Source: Plantago elongata
Taxonomy: Eukaryota; Streptophyta; Magnoliopsida; Lamiales; Plantaginaceae
Length of the DNA stretch: 64,000 bases
Assembly (NCBI GenBank): GCA_036897095.1
Contig: JAYMSP010000007.1
Span: 1 to 64,000 of the forward strand
Direction of reading: 5' to 3'
Shown here piece after piece: positions 35,742 to 46,095 of this stretch; position 1 is the stretch's first letter; each line of letters begins with the position of its first letter. A model generated the notes under the pieces. It made no database searches. It saw only the letters and a list, made by a program, of their open reading frames with translations, and was not told the DNA's origin. A program made the position numbers and the translations under genes.

Positions 35742-38408
35742 AGATATTGAAAAGGAGTTCCAACTTATTATGAATTCGTTTATCATCTCCCTCAAATAAT
35801 TGAGGTGTGAGTCAGGTAAGTACGTGCTGAATGGAGGGAAATTGAAGATGGTATTGAGCCGCTCACATCAGTGTCATATCTAAAGTGTTACTCCAAAAGC
35901 GGATGTAAAGTAGAAACGATTTTTAAATAAATAAATAGAGTCGTATATATCCACGAAAATATGTGCATGTCTCGTCAAATGATTTACTTACTCATGAATC
36001 CTTCTATGTGTCATTGCTTTCAAGATTAAACGATTTTTATTAGCCACAAACACCTTATTTTCCGTCAATCATATCTTCCGTGTACAAGGTCAGATCTAGA
36101 ATATAAACTTTGGCGAGTGAATTTATATACTACTTCAACTATGCTATTAAAAATAAAATATCTTTTCATTTTCAATGTTCAACAAGGTCAAACAGTTTTT
36201 CATTTATGAAAATAACCTTCACACTACAACTCATTTTTAATAATACATCACGTGTATTTTTTTAATCTAAAACTCATTCTTAATAGCATACCATATATTT
36301 TTATTAAAAATGGGAAAAATTTAAATTATTTTATTATTATCAGGGCGGATGGAATATATAAGATTATTTTAAGGGTTTAGAGGGTAAAATCTTAAATTAA
36401 CGAAAATATTTCATATAAAAAACAACTTTTTCGAATTTTTAGTGGAGCGAACGCCTTCTTATGACCCCTCATAGTTCCACCTTGTATGTACATTGACTAT
36501 GTTTACCATTAATTTTTCAGTTTCATGATATTTTTCTTCTATAAAAAGCTTGTTACGTTCATATATTTTTTAGAAGCTACTCAAGTTATAGTTTGTCAAA
36601 AATAAATTACCTGACAAGCTATCAACTACTAATCAATTTTTTGTTAATTTTATTAAACATAGACATATATAATTGTATTCGGATATTTAACTCTAGACCT
36701 CTTAAAACAGGCCATATAAATATAAAACGGAAAGTAAAAGAAGCAAAACTAGTAGATTTATACCTGCCCATAGAAAAAGAACACAAGTTAGACTCTTATT
36801 AGAGCTACGGCTTTTAGTGGTGAAGAAAGTAGGAGCATAAAGTTAAACTTAGCTAGATGGAAAAATGACAAGGAAGTTTCAGGGAAGGATCTGAAATCAT
36901 TGGAAATTCACAATTCACATGCATGGCTTAATTTACAATAATATTATGCATTAACAACTACTTCATGTATGACAAAGTGACAGTTCGATTAGATCACAAA
37001 ATCGACTTGTATCCTAATTTTAATACAATACATCATACATGTACGATCTTCTAACTCAAAAGGTACTATGATGCATGCATGTACAGTACTTATAAGTTAT
37101 AATCTTGTATCAATATTGTTCTTTAGGTGGAATCATGGACATTAAAGTTATGTGCTTGCTAGCTATGGTTCACATTAAGATTTTCTTATCCCTGTAAAAC
37201 TATTATATTTAGGGTTTATTATCTTCAATTTAAATTTACTCAACTAAACTGAACTGAACTGAATTAAAGTATATATTATATTTACTCAACTAAACTGAAC
37301 TGAACTGAATTAAGGTATATATTATAATATGTCGAATTGAACTGAATTTAATTGCAAGAAAACATAGCCTTAATCCACTTCGGCAACTTACATGAATACG
37401 AACTTATTTAATTTTGTCATCAATTTGGGTTATGTATGACAAAATAATGTGATAAACTATTTAGTAGATAATAGGACAGTCTAAAGATTTAGAGGCCATG
37501 TAAAATTTAAAATTGATGATAAATTTATAGTAGTATAAATTAAAGATAACTAAATATTTTACATAAATTTATGCCTTGTAAATTAGTTGAGGCATGAAGT
37601 TATAAGGTGGTTATGAACTTACGATGATACAAGTACTTATAAGATGGTAGTTATAATTTTATATTGTAAGATCTCTATTCTTATTAATACTAATCAAGGG
37701 CTATTTTATGGTCCAACCATAATTGTAATAGTTTAACGTCCTTTCATCTTAATTATATTCATTTTGAATCGTTAGATAATTTATATAAATAATATATTAA
37801 ATTATATTTAATCCTAACCGTTCATGTCATTATAAAAATTATACAATACAAAATGATTATAATGTCATTTAAATATAATTTATGTTTATATAAACCATAA
37901 ATCAAACAAAAATTAAATTTTAAATAGTTATACATCATAAGTTAACAATAACGTTACTTTTATGTTCAAGATTATATGAACCCTAATCCCAAATAATTCC
38001 CAATTAACTTTTCAGTTTTCAACCAATTCAAGTTCATGAATATATTCACGGACAAAAAATGATTAATCAAGCTCACATAGATCCAGACTCCAGAAAATGG
38101 CATCATACATATATAATCAAATTGCTGAATGGAATCGTATGGAAATGAATTGACAAATGTACACTGCTTTGTCTTCTTTGCCGAAATAACACAACTTCTA
38201 AATTAAGACAAAGATTAAATTATGTTTCTTAGAGGTGAAATGGGGAAGAAAAATTTATGTATTAATGGCTGGAAATATTAACCTTCTTTAAAATTTCAAG
38301 CATGATCGTGATTCTGATTTTCAATCCATGATAAATGATATTATATTCCTGTTAAGATTCTAGCTTCTTACATAAAAGATATACATACACTTTTAAATTA
38401 TTAACGGA
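35742..38408. other. Intergenic, repeat-rich
   Basis: A possible hAT-like piece runs from about 36086 (CAAGGTCAGATCTAG) to 36484 (CTCATAGTTCCACCTTG) without a convincing target duplication. About 37225-37370 holds two adjacent direct units of ACTCAACTAAACTGAACTGA from the dispersed AACTGAA family. About 37590-37700 holds a partial copy of the second SINE-like family. No gene supported. Confidence 0.4.
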
Positions 38409-38512
38409 TTGGGATATAATTTAAGTGGCAATATTCCAATTGAAATTGAACTTTTCATACAATAAAAAGTTCAATTTCAATGTGCACATTACCACTCAAA
38501 TTATATCCCAAA
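38409..38512. mobile_element. Hairpin MITE
   Basis: A 104-bp palindromic segment: left TTGGGATATAATTTAAGTGG, right CCACTCAAATTATATCCCAA, with inner arms TTGAAATTGAACTTTT and AAAAGTTCAATTTCAA around a short loop. It would fold into one hairpin. Typical of a foldback MITE; the flanking duplication is not clear. Confidence 0.7.
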
Positions 38513-39040
38513 CAAGTTAAGTTTCGACATGAAATCCAAAAAAAATAAAAATAAACTACACCTGAAATTCGATCATACAGAGTCAACAATATACCTTTAT
38601 AATCTCATTTACCAACTGCAGCTACCATTCAGATATCGTCACAAGGAAAAAAAAAGAATTATCAAACTAAATGTGCCAATAGCTTAGCTAATAACCACCA
38701 AAAATGCATTATAAGAAAGGTCATTTCCCAAAACCGAAAGAGGTAAAGGCCTCAAGTTAAAAACCATCTACTCCCTAAGCAAAAAGATTACACAACAACA
38801 TAAAAAAAAGCCTCTTTCCTAACACAGCTACAATTACCGAACTACAGGGTCCCTTCCTTTGCAGGCGAACTGCAGAACCAACCTCAATCTTACATCACAA
38901 CAATTTTGTCTCAATCAAAAATTGAATGACTCCATAAATCCTAGAAAGAATCAATATGCAGCATTTTACTCGGAACTCTCGGGGAAAATTTGAATGGCTA
39001 CCTGTGCAGCCCCAGTGAAGAATAACAATCACTACAGTTT
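38513..39040. other. 3' flank of the OTU gene
   Basis: Likely 3' untranslated region of the minus-strand OTU gene in the right-hand part. Nothing else recognised. Confidence 0.4.
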
Positions 39041-41292
39041 CTAAAGTACCAGTGCGACTTTCTCCTGGGACACTGGCGGTGAGGGAGTCGCAACAAGAGG
39101 TTCATAATGATCAGCACCAGCACAACACCAGCCTGCAGCAAGTAAGAGAAGGTATAACTAACAGGTGAAGTGCATTTCATCAATTACATATTACAGAGAT
39201 GCACCATTTTGACACTTAAAAACTCGTCCATTTGTGAGGGGATTTATAGAATGTTATTTCCTGTATAAACAAGAATCAAACGTATAAATGGGACTAGATG
39301 ATGCAATCAGGTGTTTTCTAGGACTGGATGATGCAATCAGGTGTTGAGAAAGTTTCTGAAGAGATAATTGGGAGTTTACCAGTTCCTTTCATGAATAAAA
39401 AGAAAGGTGGTCCACATATTTCACTTCTTGGACGATGAGGTAAGAAGAAGACACAATTGTCTTCATCAACCATTGCATCGGATCCATGTGCTTGCACCTG
39501 CGGAATATTGCCAGAATCAATTAGCCATCAAATCTCAAGACTAAGGATTTTGATGTTGAATATGAATCTGAATGCAAGCATAATAATTCATAAAGTATTC
39601 ATGTTTATAATTTGTCCTTCAGAAAAGCAATTCGTAACTCTTAAGAAGTGCACTCGCAAAAAGAATCTGCTTAACAATTTTTTTAAAACTTTATTGGATT
39701 AGAAACAAAACAAACTAACAAACAAAAGAAAAGCTTGAAGAGCTATGGAAATCACAACAAGAATTATCGCCAGAGAGAAAATAGTCAAATTATCAAATAC
39801 AAGATAAAGAATGCGCTAAAAGGGTGAAAAGATTTCCAACTTTCGCTCAATGAACCTCATAAAAAAATGCTCAATGAATCTCATAAAAAAATGCAAACTA
39901 GCGATGAATACCCAAAACCTAACAATCTTTACAGTTGTTGCAGGTTCAACATTACCACTAACAGGCAAAAGCAAGAACAAGATTATCACCAATCTTACCA
40001 CAAAAATCTCTCTTTTGAATTCGGTCGCAAGACACTCAATTGCAATATCATCACCGAAAGCAGCTGCACGCCCATCTCTATTCTCATCTACGGTCAACAA
40101 ACCCTCCTCCGTATATTGCAGATTGATGATATCATATTCATCATCAGCCGAACCCGATACTAACATGTACTTCGCCCAACTCGGTCCATCTTCCACCGCT
40201 ATACACCTTTCTTTGTATATCGATTCCGCTGCCAATTCCCTTCATTTCCAAATTTTACAAAATCGAATCAGCATATTACACCCAAATCAAGAACCACATA
40301 AGATGAAGCAAACCGAGTACTATTAAATATTAATTTCACAAAAATCCCAAACCAGATCTGTTTGCATATTTCAACAGCATTTCGATTTCAAGGCACTTGC
40401 AGCAACATTTCAATTCCAATTCATCGATTCAAACCAAAATTAAACACCATTTCTCCAAATCATCGATTCAAAACAACATTCCAATTCCAAATGATCGATT
40501 CAAAACAAAATCAAACAACATTTCAGCTCCAAATCATCGATTCAAAACAACATTTCAATTCCAAATCATCGATTCGAAACAACATTTCAATTCCAAATCA
40601 TCGATTCAAAACAATATCAAACAACATTTCAGCTCCAATTCATCGATTCATCACAAAATGAAACAACATTTCAATTCCATATCATAGATTCAACATTTGA
40701 ACACCAAATCCCCAAATCGGAAATCAAAATCGAAGAGATCGAAACCATACCTCTGCATCCCAATCTGCACGAGCTCATCAATGGCCGAATCCAACCCCAC
40801 CCGATCCATCTTCCTCGCGAGCACCTTCACCTCCTGCACCACATGCACCCCCCATCCCGATCTCAGATCCGGCGCGTACATATTCCTCACCGCCGTCTCA
40901 ATCATCACCTTCGTCTCCTCATCCGCCGACCCCAGATCCTCCTCAAACCTCGCCACCGACCTCACCCTCAGCTCACGCGCCGTCGCCTCCACCGCCATAC
41001 TCTCACGCGCCGCCGTAAACAAGCAATTCCCGTCCGATTCCACCTCACCCCCATGCGTCAGCCTAAAAACAAAACTCTGCGTCTTATCCTCCGGATGCTT
41101 CCACAACACCCCCTTGTTGTACAGCCTCGTCAAGCTCCGCTTCTGCTGGTCCTCCAGCCCCGGCACACTCTCCCACGCCACGGCCGGCGGCGGAGGGGCG
41201 ACGTGGTCGACGGAGGAGGGCGTGGCGGTCGGATCTCGCCACGGGATGACCGGAGAAGAGGCGGTGGAGTCGCCGCAAATGAGCTTTCCCAT
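39041..41292 (-). CDS. OTU-domain deubiquitinase
   Basis: Four exons, 40751-41292, 39999-40239, 39380-39497 and 39041-39132, give 330 residues. The cysteine-protease core is visible: ESDGNCLFTAARESM with catalytic Cys near 90, and ADHYEPL near 307-313 with the catalytic His at about 309. Between them ELAAESIYKERCIAVED and ECLATEFKREIFV fit the OTU fold. Plant OTU proteins cleave ubiquitin chains. The first 45 residues are Pro- and Ser-rich and probably disordered. Exon 1 is GC-rich compared with its surroundings. Intron 1 (40240-40750) holds a minisatellite. Which of the numbered Arabidopsis OTU genes is the orthologue cannot be settled here. The start is the first ATG in frame, just downstream of a poly-T and a GA-rich leader. 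Confidence 0.9.
40376..40695. repeat. Minisatellite in OTU intron 1
   Basis: About eight to nine imperfect direct units built on AACATTTCAATTCCAAATCA and TCGATTCAAAAC, with unit lengths near 31-33 bp and a longer form near 42-43 bp that adds AATCAAAC. It fills most of intron 1 of the OTU gene and creates overlapping open frames that are not genes. Confidence 0.9.
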
Positions 41293-41899
41293 TTGGGAGT
41301 TTAATTTTGTTTTTTTTTTTTTCGGAAAAATGGAAAAGAGAGAGAAAGAGAGACAGGGGATTAGGGTTAACGGATAGATTTGTAGGCGGGAGTGAGTATT
41401 GAGACACGTGGAGAGAGGGGATTGGTGGAGAGGGAGTAGTTGCTAACGTGAGCTGAGTAGTGGAGGCGTAGGATTAGATTCGTAACGACTAATCAGATGA
41501 CATTATGACATGATGATGATCATAATCCAGCTGGGTGGGTATATGTTGAGTGTTGACGGTTTCGAGGTAGGTAGGTAACGAACCAACCACATATATGACC
41601 TTCCTGATCCGATACAACTCCGTAATTGAATCCGGAACGGAAGTAGTTCTTTTACGACTCGGTAGAAACTAGAAAGTATGATATGGTGAAATACGACGTT
41701 TAAGATAAAATATTACATGTACGTGTTTGATAGGAAAAAAAGAGAAAGGTAAGTGATAAATTCAAAATTAATGATTTTATACTAGCGGATCAATTAGATT
41801 TAAAAGTACTAATAATTAATTAGAGTTTGATAGTATATACTAATAAAGTAATATTTATTTTACAAAATGTGTGTAGATGTAATATCTTAAGTATACTGT
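41293..41899. other. OTU promoter region
   Basis: A poly-T stretch and a GA-rich leader lie directly upstream of the minus-strand OTU start. No TATA box close by. No gene in the rest. Confidence 0.35.
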
Positions 41900-42194
41900 T
41901 GTAACGATTCGATTCTTTGGACCGACACAGTTATTTATGGGCATCTCTCGGGGTGATATGATGGTCTCATTGTACCAACACAAATCACTTCCCACGCAAT
42001 TTGGTCTCACTCGTGCGCGAACCAGAAAAGTTTTCAGTTGGTCACCCATTCTAAGATTGTTCAAGAGCAAGCACGCTAACTCTGAAGTTCTCCTATGTGG
42101 ATTCACAAAAAGAAAAGTATACGTTGTTGATATGAGTAGCGTTATCAATCCATTTAAGTTCTTTGGACTTGACTTTAAATTCTGGGATATTACA
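41900..42194 (-). mobile_element. Cassandra-like solo LTR with 5S-derived core
   Basis: On the minus strand it begins TGTAATATCCCAGAATTT and ends CGTTACA, the end pattern of Cassandra TRIM elements. The core (about 42020-42090) matches plant 5S rRNA on that strand: AACTTCAGAGTTAGCGTGCT and AGAATGGGTGACCAACTG correspond to the 5S promoter region. Cassandra LTRs carry such a 5S piece and are about this long (295 bp here). No second LTR or internal region is seen, so it is a solo LTR fossil, moderately diverged. Confidence 0.8.
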
Positions 42195-42358
42195 ACTACA
42201 TTGTGAAATATGATGAATCATTGCATTTAATAGAATTCATAAAGTAAGAGATTGTTTCGTACGGTTTTACAGTGTAAATGATGTTGTCTTTATATTCGAA
42301 GTGTCAAATCACATGTGAATAACAATATCATCTTCATAATAAATAAATAAAAAAGTAA
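42195..42358. other. Short spacer
   Basis: AT-rich sequence between the solo LTR and the MITE cluster. Nothing recognised. Confidence 0.3.
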
Positions 42359-42860
42359 GGCTCTGTTTACACTAGTTTTTCTATTCAATGAATTTTTTTT
42401 ATAAAAAACTTATTACATGAACGCACAACTTTTTAAGCAAACCAGCTGGTTTGAGAATCTAATCAACTTAGCCTCTGTTTAGAAAAACTAGCTGAAAAGG
42501 TAGTTTTTTTTTCAACAAGCTAACTTTATTAGCTTCTCAAACCAACTAACTTTTCTGTTTAAAAAGATGCATATTCACGGAACAAGCTTTTTATCAAAAA
42601 AAAAAAGCTCATTGAGCTGAAAAGCTAGTGGTAAACATGGACTTAGGCTCTGTTTACCACTAGATTTTCAGCTCTATGAGCTTTTTTTAATATAAAGTTT
42701 CATGAGCTTTTTTTTAATAAAAAGCTCGTTACACTTTTTAAACAAACTAACTGGTTTGAGAAGATAACTAAGTTAGTTTGTTGGAAAAAAAAAACTACCT
42801 AACCAACTAACTTTCAGCTAGTTTTGCTAAACAAGGACTTAACTTGTTGGAAAAAAAACT
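42359..42860. mobile_element. Cluster of related foldback MITEs
   Basis: Two adjacent hairpins, about 42471-42645 and 42645-42841, share ends of the type TAGGCTCTGTTTA and inner words ACTAGCTGAAAA, AGCTCATTGAGCTGAAA and AACCAACTAACTTT. A partial third copy precedes them (42359-42470, GGCTCTGTTTACACTAG). Each can fold on itself. They have inserted next to or into one another; flanking duplications cannot be assigned. Confidence 0.75.
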
Positions 42861-43038
42861 ACTTAAGAATCTACCATGTTTTTAAGCTACCAACTACCTT
42901 TTTTATTACCGACTACATTTTCAGCTAATGTGCTAAAAAGAGTCTAAGCTTACTTCTCGATAGTTGTTACCATAACTCTCTATCTCACAAGAAGAAAAGG
43001 ATGATAACATTTACAAGACTACAAATGCTCTTTTCCAT

Positions 43039-44197
43039 TTACATAACAGAGCAAGCATTAGGATTCTCATCACTAAACATTTGAGGCGCGTAAATCATTT
43101 GTTGATCATGATGGTTATGAGTACATGTACATCCGGCATTAGCCATCTTAACATCACTTTGCCTCACAATCTCCGCAGTTCTTCCACATTTTTTGTTGAC
43201 AAACTCCAGAAGCTCCTCTGAATCCATTGTTCCTTTGATTTTTACTTGATTCTTTGCCATATCCACGTCCACAGTTTGCACTCCTATGCACGACGAGCAA
43301 CACGTTTGATCATTTGTATATTGTATTTTAACATTACAATCTTTTGTATCATAATTGAACGTGTAAAAAAATTACACAAATACCTTTCATTTTATGAATA
43401 CAGGACTTCACATCTTTCGCACACCCTTCACAATGTATATACATATTGAGCTCAACTTCAATCACCACAAGTTCCTATAAAGGAAAGTTCATCCGATTTG
43501 TATTTAGAAAATTTGACGGTATTGATTAATAAAAAAAATTGAAAAGTCATAAGGCAAGGATAAATAAATGATGCATACGGGAGTCTTTTTCTCATCTTTA
43601 GTTTCTTCGTAAGTAGGCTCCGGAGAAATCAATTCAACATGCTTCGCAGTTTTTTTCATTAGTCTCCTAGCCACTTTTGTAGGATCTGCATGTTTGCCCT
43701 TTACAATCACCTTATGATTCTTCGAGTCGATTTCAATCCCTTCAACACCTAGTAATCAATCATATATTCATATTCATCCAAAATCAAGTGTCCTACAATC
43801 ATAGCACATGATGTATATATGTATAATGCATGTAGCAAATTTGGTGCAAAATAATTGTTTTACCAAATACATTTTTTTTTTGAAGTGGGAAATTTTTACC
43901 AAATAATTCATTTGGCTATGGGAGTGACAAACTGACAATTTTTGGTCCCATATTGGAAACATGTGTGGAACATGTGATAGAAAAACATGTTACTTAACAG
44001 TTAGTATTTTAGCTAATCACATGATTTCGCAACATGACACCACTATAGGGGGCGGAGAAGGTATAGCATCTCATAAATTTTTACGAACCTTCAAATTCGC
44101 GGAGACTTCTTACCACTTTGTCACTACATCCTTCACAATGGATAAAAACTCCTAAAACAATAGACTCTGTTTGATTATCCTTGTTTTCGTCGGTCAT
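43039..44197 (-). CDS. HIPP: two-domain isoprenylated metal-binding protein
   Basis: Four exons, 44089-44197, 43579-43748, 43384-43474 and 43039-43283, give 204 residues. Two heavy-metal-associated (HMA) domains: first about 12-78 with HCEGC (Cys 21 and 24), second about 94-160 with HCEGC (Cys 108 and 111). The intron positions cut both HMA domains at the same place, after the GxxG turn (EFEG/V and KMKG/V), which fits an internal duplication. The end CSVM is a CaaX box for farnesylation, so the protein probably sits at membranes. HIPPs bind metals such as Cd, Cu or Zn and act in metal and stress responses. The linker is Glu- and Lys-rich and the tail has CTCTHNHHDQQM. Confidence 0.92.
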
Positions 44198-45138
44198 TCT
44201 CTTGTTCCTGCAATGTTTAATACAAATCTCAAAACTCGAACTAATAACAAAAGATAACTTGATATGGAGAAGTGGTTAATTCTTGATTTTGAAAATAAGT
44301 TTTTGTCTTTTCAAGTGTCAATATATGGTCTCAGTTTCATTTCATTTCATGGGTTTCAAGTGGATGATAATGCACATGGTAATTATGTGATATTAGTGGG
44401 TAGTTATATATTCATTTTGTCATGATTACATGAAGTTTGCAAGTTTGCATATCAATACTTGAATTCTTATTAAATTGATTCAAGTTAATCTTTTACAAAA
44501 ATGTAAGTTAAAGTTGAGGACAAAAACATAAGGTGAGAAACATGATTTAAGTGAGTGCTTACAACAACTTCTTGAGTATGCAAATTGGGATGGAATGACA
44601 GATGATAATGTAGCATTATGATCACTTACCGCATAACTAGAATTTGTCGGACTTATGAATTAAGTGTTACCGAACCACATTAACACTCTAGCAGACTAGC
44701 AGTATCCAAGTGAAGAAGACTGAGTAAGAAATGAGTACTGTTTATATCATGTGTGGAGGCTTATAAATCCATGGAAATGCACACCAAAAGTCTAATTTTA
44801 ATGTCCTTGAATTACATTCCATTGATGAAGAGTTACTTATTAAACTCATCATGATCGTGCAGGTAATAGAAGAGCCACCTTCTACACCTTAATGTGTGGT
44901 ACTACAAAAATTAAATATAGTAATTATTTAATGCATTTTGCCCAGATGAATATCTCGTTTATTGAACTCTACTTGATCCGTTATCGACATAAGTTCATAT
45001 GGTCTATGTCACAAATTAAACATAATATTTTTTGAATTTAATCGCTAATTAATCCGAACTCAACTTATACAATTCAAGACTTAGTCAAGTTCGAACTCGG
45101 TCCATTATCTAAAAATACTCATTAATATAAATAAAGAA
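44198..45138. other. Intergenic upstream of the HIPP gene
   Basis: Promoter-side DNA of the minus-strand HIPP gene. No gene recognised. Confidence 0.35.
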
Positions 45139-45221
45139 GTGTAGCTGAGTTGGTAAAATGCTTCATCTCCAATCAATAAATTTGACGTTCGAGTCGTCCT
45201 TTTAGCCGTTTGGAAAAAATT
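45139..45221 (+). mobile_element. Short tRNA-derived SINE, copy 4
   Basis: An 83-bp copy with A box GTAGCTGAGTTGGTAAAATG, the CATCTCCAA middle, B box ACGTTCGAGTC and the tail CCGTTTGGAAAAAA. It is bounded by a perfect 11-bp duplication TAAATAAAGAA (45128-45138 and 45222-45232). Same length as the copy at 2273. Confidence 0.85.
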
Positions 45222-45232
45222 TAAATAAAGAA

Positions 45233-45560
45233 AACAACATAACTTTACAATTTGTTATTATCGAGCCTATCCATTCTCAAATCGATAAACGAAATAAACT
45301 CCTAAAAAATTCCGAATAATTTATCAAACGAAGTGACTCTCGATTTAAACCCTCATTAAACTCGACTCGCCTTACATCATGTTGGACTTTAATCGAAGCA
45401 AGCCCAAGTAAGCAACTGATGACCCAGCCCAAAGCACTCACATTCCGAATTCCACGCGTCAGCACCATGCATGAGCAGATCCACGTTGCTAGCTTTAACG
45501 TAGCACACGTGTTTAAAACATTTTTAGCGGTGCTTAACACTGATTTGTAACTCAGGAGAA
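45233..45560. other. Promoter region of the membrane protein gene
   Basis: Upstream DNA of the plus-strand gene at 46096. It holds ACGT-core words (CCACGCGTC, GCACACGTG near 45450-45510). No coding feature. Confidence 0.35.
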
Positions 45561-45629
45561 TGAGTATCACTCTGTTTCATTCTTATGTTCTGTTCTAAAA
45601 GATCGATTCCTCAAATCGCACAAATCTAG

Positions 45630-46062
45630 GTATGTACTGTTATAATTTATCTTCTGAAGTAACATGTTGTTCATTCTTTTCGACTTTTTTTTTAGAATTC
45701 GATATGCATGTTACATATTCCATTCGGATTACGGTGGTAACTTAATTAAACAATGACTCAAGACTGTTAGGAGAAACTCAAGACTAAATTCGGAGAAATA
45801 ACAATATGCGGAACTCGATCCCATCACCGCATGCTTGTATGATTGTAAATAGTTCACAATTTAGAATCTCGAAGTATTTTGGGACTACATTGAATTTAAC
45901 GAAGTAGGGAAGACAATTTCCATTTCTAGTAATGTTTTTATCGGCAATTTCGAGACTTTGCGGAATCTTTATAATAAATGTTATGTTCAGTTGTAACTTG
46001 TAAGTTTATAGCAGCAGTGACATTTCTTCAAGTACCAATTTTGAGTGGTTTCTATGTTATAG
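45630..46062 (+). other. Probable 5' UTR intron
   Basis: Donor AAATCTAG/GTATGT and acceptor TATGTTATAG/GTTTT frame a 433-bp T-rich stretch ending 33 bp before the start codon at 46096. A leader intron of this kind is common in plants. Inferred from splice signals alone. Confidence 0.55.
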
Positions 46063-46095
46063 GTTTTACTACTGTGTTAGCTAGTGACTGAAAAG

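Noticed and set aside
36086-36484. Possible hAT element with CAAGG and CCTTG ends
   Set aside because: Ends are only weakly inverted and no good 8-bp duplication was found, so it was left as a note in the intergenic entry.
40362-40687. Two plus-strand frames of about 98 residues with FQFQIIDSKQ-type repeats
   Set aside because: Products of the intron minisatellite; repeated in two frames, no start context or family.
40376-40695. CRISPR-like array
   Set aside because: Units are imperfect and contiguous with no unique spacers, and this is a plant nuclear intron.
40697-41377. 226-residue plus-strand frame in GC-rich DNA
   Set aside because: Antisense of OTU exon 1, which is conserved in the other direction.
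41855-42206. Open frames on both strands near 42000
   Set aside because: They fall in the Cassandra-like LTR, which is non-coding.
46084-46095. Upstream GTG as start of the membrane protein
   Set aside because: Plants start at ATG with rare exceptions; the ATG at 46096 has a good context and follows a likely leader intron.
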